A DNA stretch of 35,676 nucleotides from CAXRDE01 sp964229355. GTDB lineage: Bacteria; Cyanobacteriota; Sericytochromatia; UBA7694. Positions within the stretch are counted from its first letter, which is position 1. Each line of letters opens with the position of its first letter. The translations under genes and the position numbers were made by a program. The notes beneath the pieces were generated by a model. It searched no databases. It had not been told where the DNA came from and was given only the letters and a program-made list of their open reading frames with translations. The stretch covers positions 1-35,676 of the forward strand of contig CAXRDE010000013.1 of NCBI GenBank assembly GCA_964229355.1, read 5' to 3'. Below are positions 1 to 7,966 of the stretch, piece after piece.

Positions 1-213
1 GGTCAGAGGTGTCGGGCTTGGTGTAGGTGTTGACAGTGGACTGGGTGTAGGTGTCGCTTCAGGAGTGGGCGAAGGCATCACGCCAGGTGTTGGTGATGTA
101 GTAGGCTCCGGTGATGATGTTGTGTTAGGTTCTTGCCCACAAGCTGAAAGCAGTGCCAATGAGATCAAGAAAGGGATTGTGTTAAGTTTGCTCTTCATTT
201 TGTTTTCTTTCAT
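1..213 (-). CDS. Lipoprotein, N-terminal part (runs off the window)
   Basis: This is the first 71 codons of a minus-strand gene whose 3' end lies outside the window. It begins with a lipoprotein signal: a Lys-rich n-region, a hydrophobic core, and a lipobox LLSAC with the acceptor cysteine at residue 25. A low-complexity Thr/Pro/Ser stretch (TPTPSPLSTPTPSPTP) follows, typical of a flexible tether on an exported lipoprotein. The ATG at 213 overlaps the TGA of the upstream subtilase gene as ATGA, so translational coupling is likely. An in-frame ATG at 198 is an alternative start that still leaves a usable signal peptide. It is the third lipoprotein in this operon. The function of the missing part cannot be told. 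The lipoprotein call is solid. Confidence 0.75.
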   Translation of the reverse strand, partial: MKENKMKSKLNTIPFLISLALLSACGQEPNTTSSPEPTTSPTPGVMPSPTPEATPTPSPLSTPTPSPTPLT

Positions 214-3200
214 GGTTTTGGACCAAACTTCCAAAATGCTATGCCATTTGATTTAACGGGCCAGGAAGTTGAGGTGTCTTGGTTATTTTGGTCTGCTCCC
301 CACCCATCTTTTTGACCTGCACGGTCACGGTAAATCAAATAAATGCCTTTATATATCTCGATATTATGGCTATACCCGCCACTCTGATTAAAGAGACTAT
401 AGGAGAGGTAGTTGCTAGTCCAGCAATAGGCATCGTAAGATTCGCACCAACAATTCTCGTTCTTAGAACAACTCTCTGATGTCCAGGGTAGTTTTTTGTA
501 AAAGGTTTGAAATTCAGGTTTGACCACGAAATGGTCATTATTCCATTGACTATCACCGGTATGGTTATTTACCGAGATTTCAAGTTCCTCGTCATTATCC
601 ATTTGAGAAACTTTAATCCAAAAATCACCAGCTCCCACAGGGAGTATTCCCGTGTTATGAAGCCAAACGCGCTCTTGGTAAGCAAGGCCTTCTTTTGTAT
701 CTATTTCATTCGAGCTGTTTTTAACCCAGTGACTGTTGGCTTGCCCCTGAACATCTTTAAAAATAGAAGCTCCTTCCATGTAGATTTCAAAACCGTAGGT
801 ATATCCATCTCCTTGGTTATTTTCTAACTCAAAACGAACTTCGTTACGTTGATCACTGCGTAAAGGGTACTCAGTATAAGGCCCTAAGTTAATGGATTCA
901 TCTTCTCCTCCATTGACAGTGGCCAATAGAATGTCATTCAGATACACTTTCCCTTGATCGCCTTCAGAAATATTAAAAACGCGAACTCGCTTATCTTGAC
1001 CTGGAGATACACTTGCAGGGGTTGCAGCGGGCTCTACGTAGGGCATTGCTTGTTGAGTGGCTTTGCTGACCACATCTTCTAAGGTGAGACTTTGACCACT
1101 GGCTGTGATAATGGCGTCATGAACACCAGCGGGTAAATCGTCAGGGATACCGATGACAGCTAAGTTCTCAATAATGTCGACAATGGGCACCAATACAGGG
1201 CCTATTTTGACCTCAAGTGTGCGTATAGGTTGATTAAATTGAATACCTACAAAATCATTGACATCTACATTCAATGTCTGCCCTTCGACCAACCAGCGAT
1301 TGCCAGTTTTGTCATAAACATAACTGTTCTGGGGTATTTGAGAGGCTTGAGGAGTACCATTGACAGAAAGGGCTTTGAATCCACCTTCGTCAATGGGTAA
1401 TAGAACAATATCCTGTTGCTGAATTTCTCTACTGACATCAGCAATTTCTATATTATAAGGGTCTGTTTCTTCAGGAGCCTGGTATAACCAGCCAGTTACC
1501 CGAATGGGCTTGTTGATTAAGGCTTTATGCGTCACTCCATAACCATTGGCTGCAAAAGCCACTTGGTTCCAAAAGGATTGGTAATGATCTTGTTCTAATT
1601 GTGTAGAAAGCGCTTTTAATCTGGGGCCTGCTCCCACATTTAAAGTTGATGCTGTATGAAACTCGGGTTCTTCGGTAAACAGAGATAAATCAATTTCTTG
1701 ATCTCCATTTTTTAAATAAGGACGGTTATTGGCTGCTTTCTTCAGTACACCTGTGAACGTACGGGCTTGATTATTTATATTCTGGGCATAGCTATGGCTT
1801 TTAATTGTTTCTTCAACATCAACAACTGATAATGAGAGGTTGAAAGGCTCTAAGCGAACCCCTCTGCGATTTTCGCCATCGTCATAGTAATCTTTGAGAA
1901 GATTATCCTGGGTTTGAATGGTTTTGTATTTGACCAGATTTTGTGCCAAAATACTCTTTACAGTAGCATTAGGCTGAACAGCTTTTAATAAAGCCAACGC
2001 TCCTGCAGTAAAAGGGGTAGCTGCACTTGTTCCTCCCCAGTTTTCTCTTATTGATAATGGTCTCTGTTCCTCTGGCAGATCATTAATGTCCTTTGGGTAC
2101 ACTCCTTGTGCCCCCATATCTCTACCCGGAGCCCATATTTTTAGATTATAAAAACCGCTGCCAGATTCCCATTGAGAAATAGCAGAAAAAAGAGGTATAT
2201 TCCCCCCTGTACCAGGTGAGCCTGAGTTCGTCCACCAGGCTGATGCCATTTCTTGATTGCTGTCTAAATTTCCATTGTCAAAAAGTATTCTTCCTGCATG
2301 GGATTTGTCATTGTCGAATATCGCACGTTCAAAAGAGCCATTGTTAGGTGAAAGAGCCCCAGCAATAACAATATTTTTCAAGCGACCTGCAGGAAGTGTG
2401 TTTCTTACGTGATTCCCCATATTACCTGCGTTAAAGACACAAATAACCTGGTTGGATTGAGGTGTTGTACCTTTAGGTAATTCTAAAAGGTCTACTTGGT
2501 ATTGAAGAGAACTTAACCAGCCATAAGGTGAACTGGTTGTCACCGCATTTACACGCTGAAGCCAATTGTCCATAGCATTGACAATATTTGAGTGAGTGAT
2601 GCTTACCACATCTGACTGTAAAATACCTGCTGCCTCTAGAGCTACCCGTAAACTCCAACCCATGACGATAACATAGTCATTCTCTATCGGAGCATGTGCA
2701 GAGTCTATTTCTTCGCCAATTTTGATAGGAATAATCTTCGCATGAGGAGCAATGCCTACAACGCCAACTTTGTCATTGATATTTGAGGCAATGGTAGATA
2801 TTTGACTGGTTCCATGGGCCGTTTTATTACCAGGATCTTCAGTTGTGATAAATGCCTCTTGTGCGGCTTCGCTTAATACACGGTTATAATAAGCGCCTTT
2901 ACCCCTTTGTTGGGGCATAGTTTCAAAACCAACTTCAGCAAAACGGGTTGTAAGAATCTGGCCTTGCATATCCTGCCCAGGCTCTTGGAGTTTATCCAGG
3001 TGTTTGAAGCTCGAGTCCACCACAGCAACCTTAACGGGACGGTTATTTTGTCTTTGGTACCCCATGGTGTATTTCCAGGCTTCTAATACGCCTGTATCTC
3101 TTAACCACCAACTGTCTTGAGCATTCATCGACAGGTTTTGACTGGTGCTGCGGCCTTCATAACTGCCCGCACTATTATTCACCAGCACTGGATTAATGTC

Positions 3201-4259
3201 TAAGGACTCGATCCATTCACCCTTTTGGGCTGCTAACAAAAGTTCAACCATCAAAGCAAAGTTTTGAGCGCCTTCTAAGCTATCAAAGGCGACACTTTTG
3301 AGGGCCGCATCGCCATCCAGTAAGGCATTCAGTTCTCTCAGGCGTTCGGGTAAGGCTTTGAGATCGGCTTTTGAGATATCTAAAAACAGGGCAAATTCGT
3401 CATTTTCGAGAATGCTGGTAACAGAACCCGCATATTTAGATAAGATTTCCTGCAAATTGTCTTCAACAGGGGCTTTGACTCTGACTTGAAATTCACCCGC
3501 ACTAAAGCTAGATCCCACGCCTCCATTCAGAGAGACGGAGGGAATGACGCGGCCATCTTTCACCTTGGGTATTTGAGGAAGGGGTGTAAGCGCACCCAAT
3601 GTGAGCGGATTGTTTGGATCAAAGATCGGTCCTGTATATGATGTCGATGGATTGAGGGTGTTGCGAATGATACCCGCACTGCCTGCATCTATAAGGGATA
3701 ATTGAACCCCCCCACGATAATCCCCTTTGACTTTAAGTTCAATTTTATTGCTGCTTTCGAGCAAAATACCTTCTTTTGCAAATACCAGCTTATCTGAAGA
3801 AATGTCTTTACTTTTGAGCCAGGGGAAGCCGTTGATCAGCACTTCCAGCTCGACATTGTCAGAGAGAGGCGTATCCACTTTAAGTTGCAGTGTATAGCGC
3901 TGTTGTGTGTCCGTGGCTAACACGGTCTTTTCGGTATAAAAATCATCGCTGTCAATAACAGAGGTGTTTTCAAACAGGGCTGTGGATGATGTGGATTGCG
4001 TGTGAAAAACCTTCTCTGTGACAAAGGGAATATGGACACCTTTTGAGGCGTGAAAGCCATAGGCTGCTAAAGTGGGAGAAACTGCATCAGAGCGAAAGGA
4101 AATATCTACAGGGCCGGTATAAGGGGCCACGGGCTTTCGGGGTACCGCTACACGCTTTGTACTTTGTGTTGTTACGGGGGATTTTTGCGTGGGTAAGGGT
4201 TTTCCACATGCGACGCCGAAGAGGCTAAAAGCAATCAGAAATTTAAGTGTGGTTTTCAT
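210..4259 (-). CDS. Subtilisin-family (S8) serine protease lipoprotein
   Basis: This encodes a 1349-aa exported serine endopeptidase. A lipobox FGVAC puts the lipidated cysteine at residue 18, so it is probably membrane- or surface-anchored. The peptidase S8 core carries a full catalytic set: Asp415 (VAVVDSS), His482 (AHGTSQ), oxyanion Asn610 (FNAGNMGN) and Ser745 (GGTSAATPF). About 390 residues precede the core and include a possible pro-domain near residues 250-350. The ~500 residues after it look like beta-rich extracellular modules: one IPT/TIG-like stretch near 1020-1080, then two others, ending in a Cys/Trp-rich segment. The gene overlaps the lipoprotein genes on both sides by 4 nt (ATGA), so the three form one translationally coupled unit. 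Base composition is AT-richer than in the rest of the window. The substrate is unknown. Confidence 0.93.
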   Translation of the reverse strand: MKTTLKFLIAFSLFGVACGKPLPTQKSPVTTQSTKRVAVPRKPVAPYTGPVDISFRSDAVSPTLAAYGFHASKGVHIPFVTEKVFHTQSTSSTALFENTSVIDSDDFYTEKTVLATDTQQRYTLQLKVDTPLSDNVELEVLINGFPWLKSKDISSDKLVFAKEGILLESSNKIELKVKGDYRGGVQLSLIDAGSAGIIRNTLNPSTSYTGPIFDPNNPLTLGALTPLPQIPKVKDGRVIPSVSLNGGVGSSFSAGEFQVRVKAPVEDNLQEILSKYAGSVTSILENDEFALFLDISKADLKALPERLRELNALLDGDAALKSVAFDSLEGAQNFALMVELLLAAQKGEWIESLDINPVLVNNSAGSYEGRSTSQNLSMNAQDSWWLRDTGVLEAWKYTMGYQRQNNRPVKVAVVDSSFKHLDKLQEPGQDMQGQILTTRFAEVGFETMPQQRGKGAYYNRVLSEAAQEAFITTEDPGNKTAHGTSQISTIASNINDKVGVVGIAPHAKIIPIKIGEEIDSAHAPIENDYVIVMGWSLRVALEAAGILQSDVVSITHSNIVNAMDNWLQRVNAVTTSSPYGWLSSLQYQVDLLELPKGTTPQSNQVICVFNAGNMGNHVRNTLPAGRLKNIVIAGALSPNNGSFERAIFDNDKSHAGRILFDNGNLDSNQEMASAWWTNSGSPGTGGNIPLFSAISQWESGSGFYNLKIWAPGRDMGAQGVYPKDINDLPEEQRPLSIRENWGGTSAATPFTAGALALLKAVQPNATVKSILAQNLVKYKTIQTQDNLLKDYYDDGENRRGVRLEPFNLSLSVVDVEETIKSHSYAQNINNQARTFTGVLKKAANNRPYLKNGDQEIDLSLFTEEPEFHTASTLNVGAGPRLKALSTQLEQDHYQSFWNQVAFAANGYGVTHKALINKPIRVTGWLYQAPEETDPYNIEIADVSREIQQQDIVLLPIDEGGFKALSVNGTPQASQIPQNSYVYDKTGNRWLVEGQTLNVDVNDFVGIQFNQPIRTLEVKIGPVLVPIVDIIENLAVIGIPDDLPAGVHDAIITASGQSLTLEDVVSKATQQAMPYVEPAATPASVSPGQDKRVRVFNISEGDQGKVYLNDILLATVNGGEDESINLGPYTEYPLRSDQRNEVRFELENNQGDGYTYGFEIYMEGASIFKDVQGQANSHWVKNSSNEIDTKEGLAYQERVWLHNTGILPVGAGDFWIKVSQMDNDEELEISVNNHTGDSQWNNDHFVVKPEFQTFYKKLPWTSESCSKNENCWCESYDAYCWTSNYLSYSLFNQSGGYSHNIEIYKGIYLIYRDRAGQKDGWGADQNNQDTSTSWPVKSNGIAFWKFGPKP

Positions 4260-5308
4260 GGTTCGGACCCCTGTGAGAATGTATAAAAACTGACGCCAAA
4301 AGGAGAGCTGTAAAAAACTGAGAAATCCCCTTCGGGTGGTGTGTTGGTATTAAAGCTAGCCCAATGTTCCCAGATAAGTTCACCATCGACTTCTTTAATG
4401 GCGGTTTGTAAGGGATGAAGGGTTTGCTCATCAATACTGACGTGACTTAAGTGGGGTTGTAACGGAAAGTTTTTGCCTGTGATCTTAAGTTGAGGCGGTA
4501 CTGTGGTGTCAATCAATTCAATGGACTGAATCTGAGGTAATAAAGAGCTTTGGGTTCCCGTCGCCTGGACTCGGATCAAGTGGCTCGTCACAGAGCTATT
4601 TGCTGTAATGCGTAAAGCCTGGTTTCCATTTAAGAATAAGTCGCTTAAGCCCTCTGTGTTCAGACGAACCCTTATTTCATGAGGCGAAATAGAGATAGGT
4701 GTCAATAAAAGACTTTCCCCCAAAGTAATACGGTAAGGAAGCTCATCTTTCCCGACACTGAGATGAAGAAGCCCAGGCACCTGAGTAAAAGTGAAATCAC
4801 CTAGCGATAACGTAGGTTGGGTAAAATTCCCAATAAGCGCAAGTTCTACCTCATGAGGGCTATTAAAAATGGGATCTAAGGCTTCGCTATTTTTTTGTGC
4901 TGAAATACTCTGCCCTGTGCTGACCAGGCGTACATCAGTAATCTGAAATGAAGATGTGACCACAGTTCCTGATTGGCCCGAGCCTCCAGACCCTCCAGAA
5001 GATCCCCCGGATGATCCGGATGAAGTATTTGCGTTTTGAGATGGGCTTGGGTTGGGGATTGGCGTCGTGGGTGTGAGGGGTGTTTCTAGAATGATAGGTG
5101 TTTGGCCAGGTATTACCTGTGGTGTAACAGCTGTAGGTGTTGGGGTTGGTTCTGTGTTTACATTCGGTTTGAGGGTGGGTAAAACAACAGATGGTGTATT
5201 TTTTGTTACCACCAGAGGTGTTCGTGTTGATGGAATACAGGCACCCAAAGAAAAAGCAATACATAAAAATGTAGGCAGGCAGTAAATGCAAGCAGTATGT
5301 TTTTTCAT
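4256..5308 (-). CDS. Lipoprotein with Pro/Thr-rich and Gly/Ser linkers
   Basis: This 350-aa protein has a signal peptide ending in lipobox SLGAC (Cys24), so it should be a lipidated envelope protein. Residues ~30-90 are Pro/Thr-rich, and ~95-112 form a Gly/Ser linker (SSGGSSGGSGGSGQSG). The remainder is beta-rich. A C-terminal part near residues 255-340 (IQSIELIDTTVPPQLKITGK and on) resembles an IPT/TIG immunoglobulin-like fold. No catalytic motif is visible. It is the first gene of the lipoprotein operon and its stop overlaps the subtilase start as ATGA, so it may be a partner or scaffold of that protease. Its start follows a promoter at 5360-5388. No protein family is recognised with confidence. 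Confidence 0.85.
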   Translation of the reverse strand: MKKHTACIYCLPTFLCIAFSLGACIPSTRTPLVVTKNTPSVVLPTLKPNVNTEPTPTPTAVTPQVIPGQTPIILETPLTPTTPIPNPSPSQNANTSSGSSGGSSGGSGGSGQSGTVVTSSFQITDVRLVSTGQSISAQKNSEALDPIFNSPHEVELALIGNFTQPTLSLGDFTFTQVPGLLHLSVGKDELPYRITLGESLLLTPISISPHEIRVRLNTEGLSDLFLNGNQALRITANSSVTSHLIRVQATGTQSSLLPQIQSIELIDTTVPPQLKITGKNFPLQPHLSHVSIDEQTLHPLQTAIKEVDGELIWEHWASFNTNTPPEGDFSVFYSSPFGVSFYTFSQGSEP

Positions 5309-5359
5309 AAACAGTAAATCTCTGGTGCTTTCGATGAGGCTAAGATGTAGATAATCTTG

Positions 5360-5388
5360 ATAATATCTTAATTCATTTTATTTTGCAA
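5360..5388 (-). promoter_or_regulatory. Sigma-70-type promoter of the lipoprotein operon
   Basis: On the minus strand a TTGCAA -35 box (5383-5388) is followed by a 17-nt spacer and a TATTAT -10 box (5360-5365). The -10 lies about 50 nt upstream of the lipoprotein ATG at 5308. The region is AT-rich and the spacing is ideal. No other convincing promoter precedes this operon. Confidence 0.6.
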
Positions 5389-5395
5389 GAAAAAT

Positions 5396-5738
5396 TTATA
5401 AATAACGCTCTAAGCTCTGAATAAAGTTTGCACTCTGCTGGGCGGCGCGGCCCGTGAATTTTTAAAAGAGCCGTTCCCGCAAACGCTGCAAGCACAGGCT
5501 ATTGTGCCAGGGATCTTCCTGGTCAACTCCTGGTCAATCAGGCGCACCACGTCTTCGACGGTACTTTCGGGATCGAGAGAGGGGTAATAATTGCGTTGGT
5601 TAATATCTGAGGCCCCCAGACCTGTCAAGGGGTGGCTGTGGGCATCGGGCACATTGAGGAGAATCACCTACTGGTCTGTGTAGATGGCCCCAAAGGGTTC
5701 GGTGATAACGGCCTGAACCCCTCTAAGACCCATTAAAT
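5396..5738 (-). pseudogene. Decayed 3' fragment of a CDP-glycerol-transferase-like gene
   Basis: This stretch matches, base for base over most of its length, the last third of the intact gene at 6883-7926 and has the same orientation. It is clearly dead. A TAG replaces an Arg codon at 5668-5670 (GAC CAG TAG against GAC CAG CGG). An 11-bp tandem duplication at 5518-5539 shifts the frame. Twenty-one codons (63 bp) present in the intact copy at 7169-7237 are missing, with the junction in a 6-bp AAGGGT repeat. Homology starts around codons for LMGLRGVQAV and ends at the original LERYL-stop. The 5' two thirds are absent. Any open frame here is a frameshift product and should not be annotated as a protein. 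Confidence 0.88.
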
Positions 5739-5764
5739 GGATTTTTTCCTTTGGCTTGGCGTGA

Positions 5765-5770
5765 TATATT
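5765..5770 (+). promoter_or_regulatory. Candidate -10 box 6 nt before the start (leaderless)
   Basis: TATATT ends 6 nt before the ATG at 5777. No -35 is recognisable beyond a T-run at 5742-5747, and no Shine-Dalgarno is present. It matches the TANNNT-plus-6/7-nt layout seen before several other genes in this window. Confidence 0.35.
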
Positions 5771-5776
5771 GTTTCA

Positions 5777-6880
5777 ATGCGGCAGTGGACAAAACATCTT
5801 CTTTTTATCATAAGCTTTATGTTGGTTCTGGGAAAGCCTTTGATGGGAATCGCTGCAGAGCGTGATCCACATTCGCTTGAGCATAATCTGGCAAGGGTTG
5901 ACTATGCCTTGCGCAGTTTGCTAGACCTTCAAAAGCAGCAGTGGCCATGGCTGTCTGTGGACGAAACCTGTGTCGTGATTACAGCTTTAGATGTGCAATA
6001 TCTTTTGCTCTGTGAGCCTCCACCCGGCAGTCCTTATCGCACTTCTGGTCTGATGTTTCGTGGGCTTACGGTTTATGAAAACCGCAGTGATCATGCGGTT
6101 TTAGGCTCTCAAAAGGCAGCCTATGCTGATTTTGTTAAGCAGGTGGTCGGCACGGTAATGGTTTACCATCCGACCCAGGCACACATAACAGGTTTTGCCA
6201 AAGCCAAACCCTGGCTATTTATTTCGAGCCTTGAAGCATTGCAAGCTTATCATCCCGCTTTTGGGCCTGATAGTACCACAGAAGAATGGCTGTCTATTTT
6301 TGTGCATGAATTTTTTCATGCCCGCCAATTGTCACAGTCGATGATCCAGGCAGACTGGGAGCGTATACTGACAGGGAGCTTACGTCCGCAAGCACTTGAT
6401 TCCCTTTATTCAGAATCTGATTTTCGGGCGGAAGTAGATCGCGAATACACCTTTTTAGCACGGGCAGTGCAACAGAATTTATCTTCTGAGGGAGCAATCC
6501 AGGCCTTGCACCATTGGTTGTTCATGCGGAAGCAACGTCTTGAGCGTTTTGCTGCCTGTTATACAGGTGATCTGGCATATGATGAATCGGTGTATTTATA
6601 TATTGAAGGGGTGGCCCGCTACGTGGAAAGCCAGTTTCTTGTGAGCCCGGATTTTAGCCAGTATGATAATTTACTGGCCAATGATCCTCATTTTTCAGGT
6701 TTTCAGGCTTTTCGTGGTCAAGGGTATCAGGGAATGATCAACCGCAGCATTCCGCAGGGAAAATATTACTACGCCCTTGGCTTGCATGCGGCGCTTTTAT
6801 TGGACCGTGTGGATCCCACCTGGAAATATCGGGTTCATGAATCTCCACAGGGTTTATTGGGGGGGATTCCTCAGGATTGA
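5777..6880 (+). CDS. Putative secreted HExxH zinc metallopeptidase
   Basis: This 367-aa protein has an N-terminal hydrophobic signal sequence (residues ~7-27, cleavage near GIAAERD) and is probably exported. It carries a gluzincin-like zinc site: His177-Glu-Phe-Phe-His181 within VHEFFHARQ. A candidate third ligand is Glu277 in EGVARYVES, a spacing usual for HExxH...E peptidases. I do not recognise the family. The gene sits between the decayed and intact copies of a glycosyl/phosphotransferase gene, and its stop is 2 nt from the convergent gene's stop. No Shine-Dalgarno precedes the ATG, and a TATATT box ends 6 nt upstream, so a leaderless message is possible. An internal ATG at 5819 would also leave a shorter signal. 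Confidence 0.75.
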   Translation: MRQWTKHLLFIISFMLVLGKPLMGIAAERDPHSLEHNLARVDYALRSLLDLQKQQWPWLSVDETCVVITALDVQYLLLCEPPPGSPYRTSGLMFRGLTVYENRSDHAVLGSQKAAYADFVKQVVGTVMVYHPTQAHITGFAKAKPWLFISSLEALQAYHPAFGPDSTTEEWLSIFVHEFFHARQLSQSMIQADWERILTGSLRPQALDSLYSESDFRAEVDREYTFLARAVQQNLSSEGAIQALHHWLFMRKQRLERFAACYTGDLAYDESVYLYIEGVARYVESQFLVSPDFSQYDNLLANDPHFSGFQAFRGQGYQGMINRSIPQGKYYYALGLHAALLLDRVDPTWKYRVHESPQGLLGGIPQD

Positions 6881-6882
6881 GC

Positions 6883-7926
6883 TTACAAATAACGCTCTAA
6901 GCTCTGAATAAAATTTGCGCTCTGCTGGGCGGCGCGGCCTGTGAAGTTAAGAAACAGCCGTTCCCGCAGGCGCTGCAAACGCATGCTGTTCTGCCAGGGA
7001 TCTTCCTGTTCAATCAGACGCACCACGTCTTCCAGGGTGCTGTCAGGATCCAGCGAGGGGTAATAATTGCGCAGGGTAATGTCTGAAGAACCCATGCCCG
7101 TAAAGGGGTGGCTGTGGGCCTCGGGCACATTGAGCAAAATGACCCGCTGATCGGTGTACACGGCCCCAAAGGGTGTGTTGCCATAATCGGCGAGCACATA
7201 GTCCGCCAGCACCATCAAGTACACAGCGTCGAAGGGTTCTGTAATCACGGCCTGTACACCGCGCAGGCCCATCAGATAATTCATGCGTTCGGGCTCTTCG
7301 TAGAGGGTGTAATCATGAGGTTTGATGACAATGTTATAACGGGTGCTGAGCCGTTGAATCAGGGGGCCGTAGATCTCAATGCTGCTGAGTTCACCAAAGG
7401 TGGGTTGCCACACCAAAATGGGGCGGTAACGATCGCAGTCAAAGGTGTCTTGTAACAGGGCCAGATCCACATCCATACCGGCGTACCAGCGGTCGTACTG
7501 GGGCCAGCCCACCTGATGAAAATGCTCGGGGCCACAGAAGTGCAATTGTTTGGGTTGGTATTTGCCCATGCACAAAAAGAGGTCATAAAAACGGTTGTCG
7601 TTGCTGAGCATAAGCTGATCATAGCCCAATTCGCAAAAGAAGCGTACCTGACGGGTGCCCAGGTCGCTGAGCAAGTGGTAGTCGTCGAGAAAAATATGGT
7701 CGCTGATCAGGTATTTGTATAGGGTGCGGGCACTGGTTAAGTCGCTCATGTATTGGGCAGTATAGGCACTTTTTTCGATCAGGGCCTTTAAGGCGGGCGG
7801 TGCGTCGTCGGGAATAATAATATCAAAGGAGCCGGGCGGGAGCAGTTCCAGCACCGCATGGTAATAAAAAAAACTGTCTGGCATATGCATCAAAAAGGCA
7901 GGCTTGGGAATAACCAGTCGGCTCAT
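6883..7926 (-). CDS. CDP-glycerol glycerophosphotransferase-like protein
   Basis: This 347-aa cytoplasmic protein resembles the C-terminal GT-B half of CDP-glycerol:poly(glycerophosphate) transferases. A nucleotide-binding-type stretch (ILVWQPTFGE) is followed by VIKPHDY, then a segment with ADYVLADYGNTPFGAVY and RVILLN. These match the spacing of the TagB/TagF family motifs (KPHP, then TDYSS). Members transfer polyol phosphates or related groups to envelope polymers. The true substrate here is not known. The start at 7926 is chosen because AAGGAGGAG precedes it. A longer frame to 8280 only runs antisense over the neighbouring gene. A decayed copy of the 3' end lies at 5396-5738, beyond the metallopeptidase gene. 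Confidence 0.68.
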   Translation of the reverse strand: MSRLVIPKPAFLMHMPDSFFYYHAVLELLPPGSFDIIIPDDAPPALKALIEKSAYTAQYMSDLTSARTLYKYLISDHIFLDDYHLLSDLGTRQVRFFCELGYDQLMLSNDNRFYDLFLCMGKYQPKQLHFCGPEHFHQVGWPQYDRWYAGMDVDLALLQDTFDCDRYRPILVWQPTFGELSSIEIYGPLIQRLSTRYNIVIKPHDYTLYEEPERMNYLMGLRGVQAVITEPFDAVYLMVLADYVLADYGNTPFGAVYTDQRVILLNVPEAHSHPFTGMGSSDITLRNYYPSLDPDSTLEDVVRLIEQEDPWQNSMRLQRLRERLFLNFTGRAAQQSANFIQSLERYL

Positions 7927-7966
7927 GGGCTCCTCCTTGTGATACTGTAGAAATGAGGTCGAAGGT

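Noticed and set aside
1..130. Short GGTGT-rich repeats at the left end
   Set aside because: They are the coding strand complement of a Thr/Pro-rich tether, so they need no other explanation.
5410..5667. 85-codon open frame in the decayed transferase fragment
   Set aside because: It results from a frameshift within the pseudogene and begins at a degraded internal Val/Met codon.
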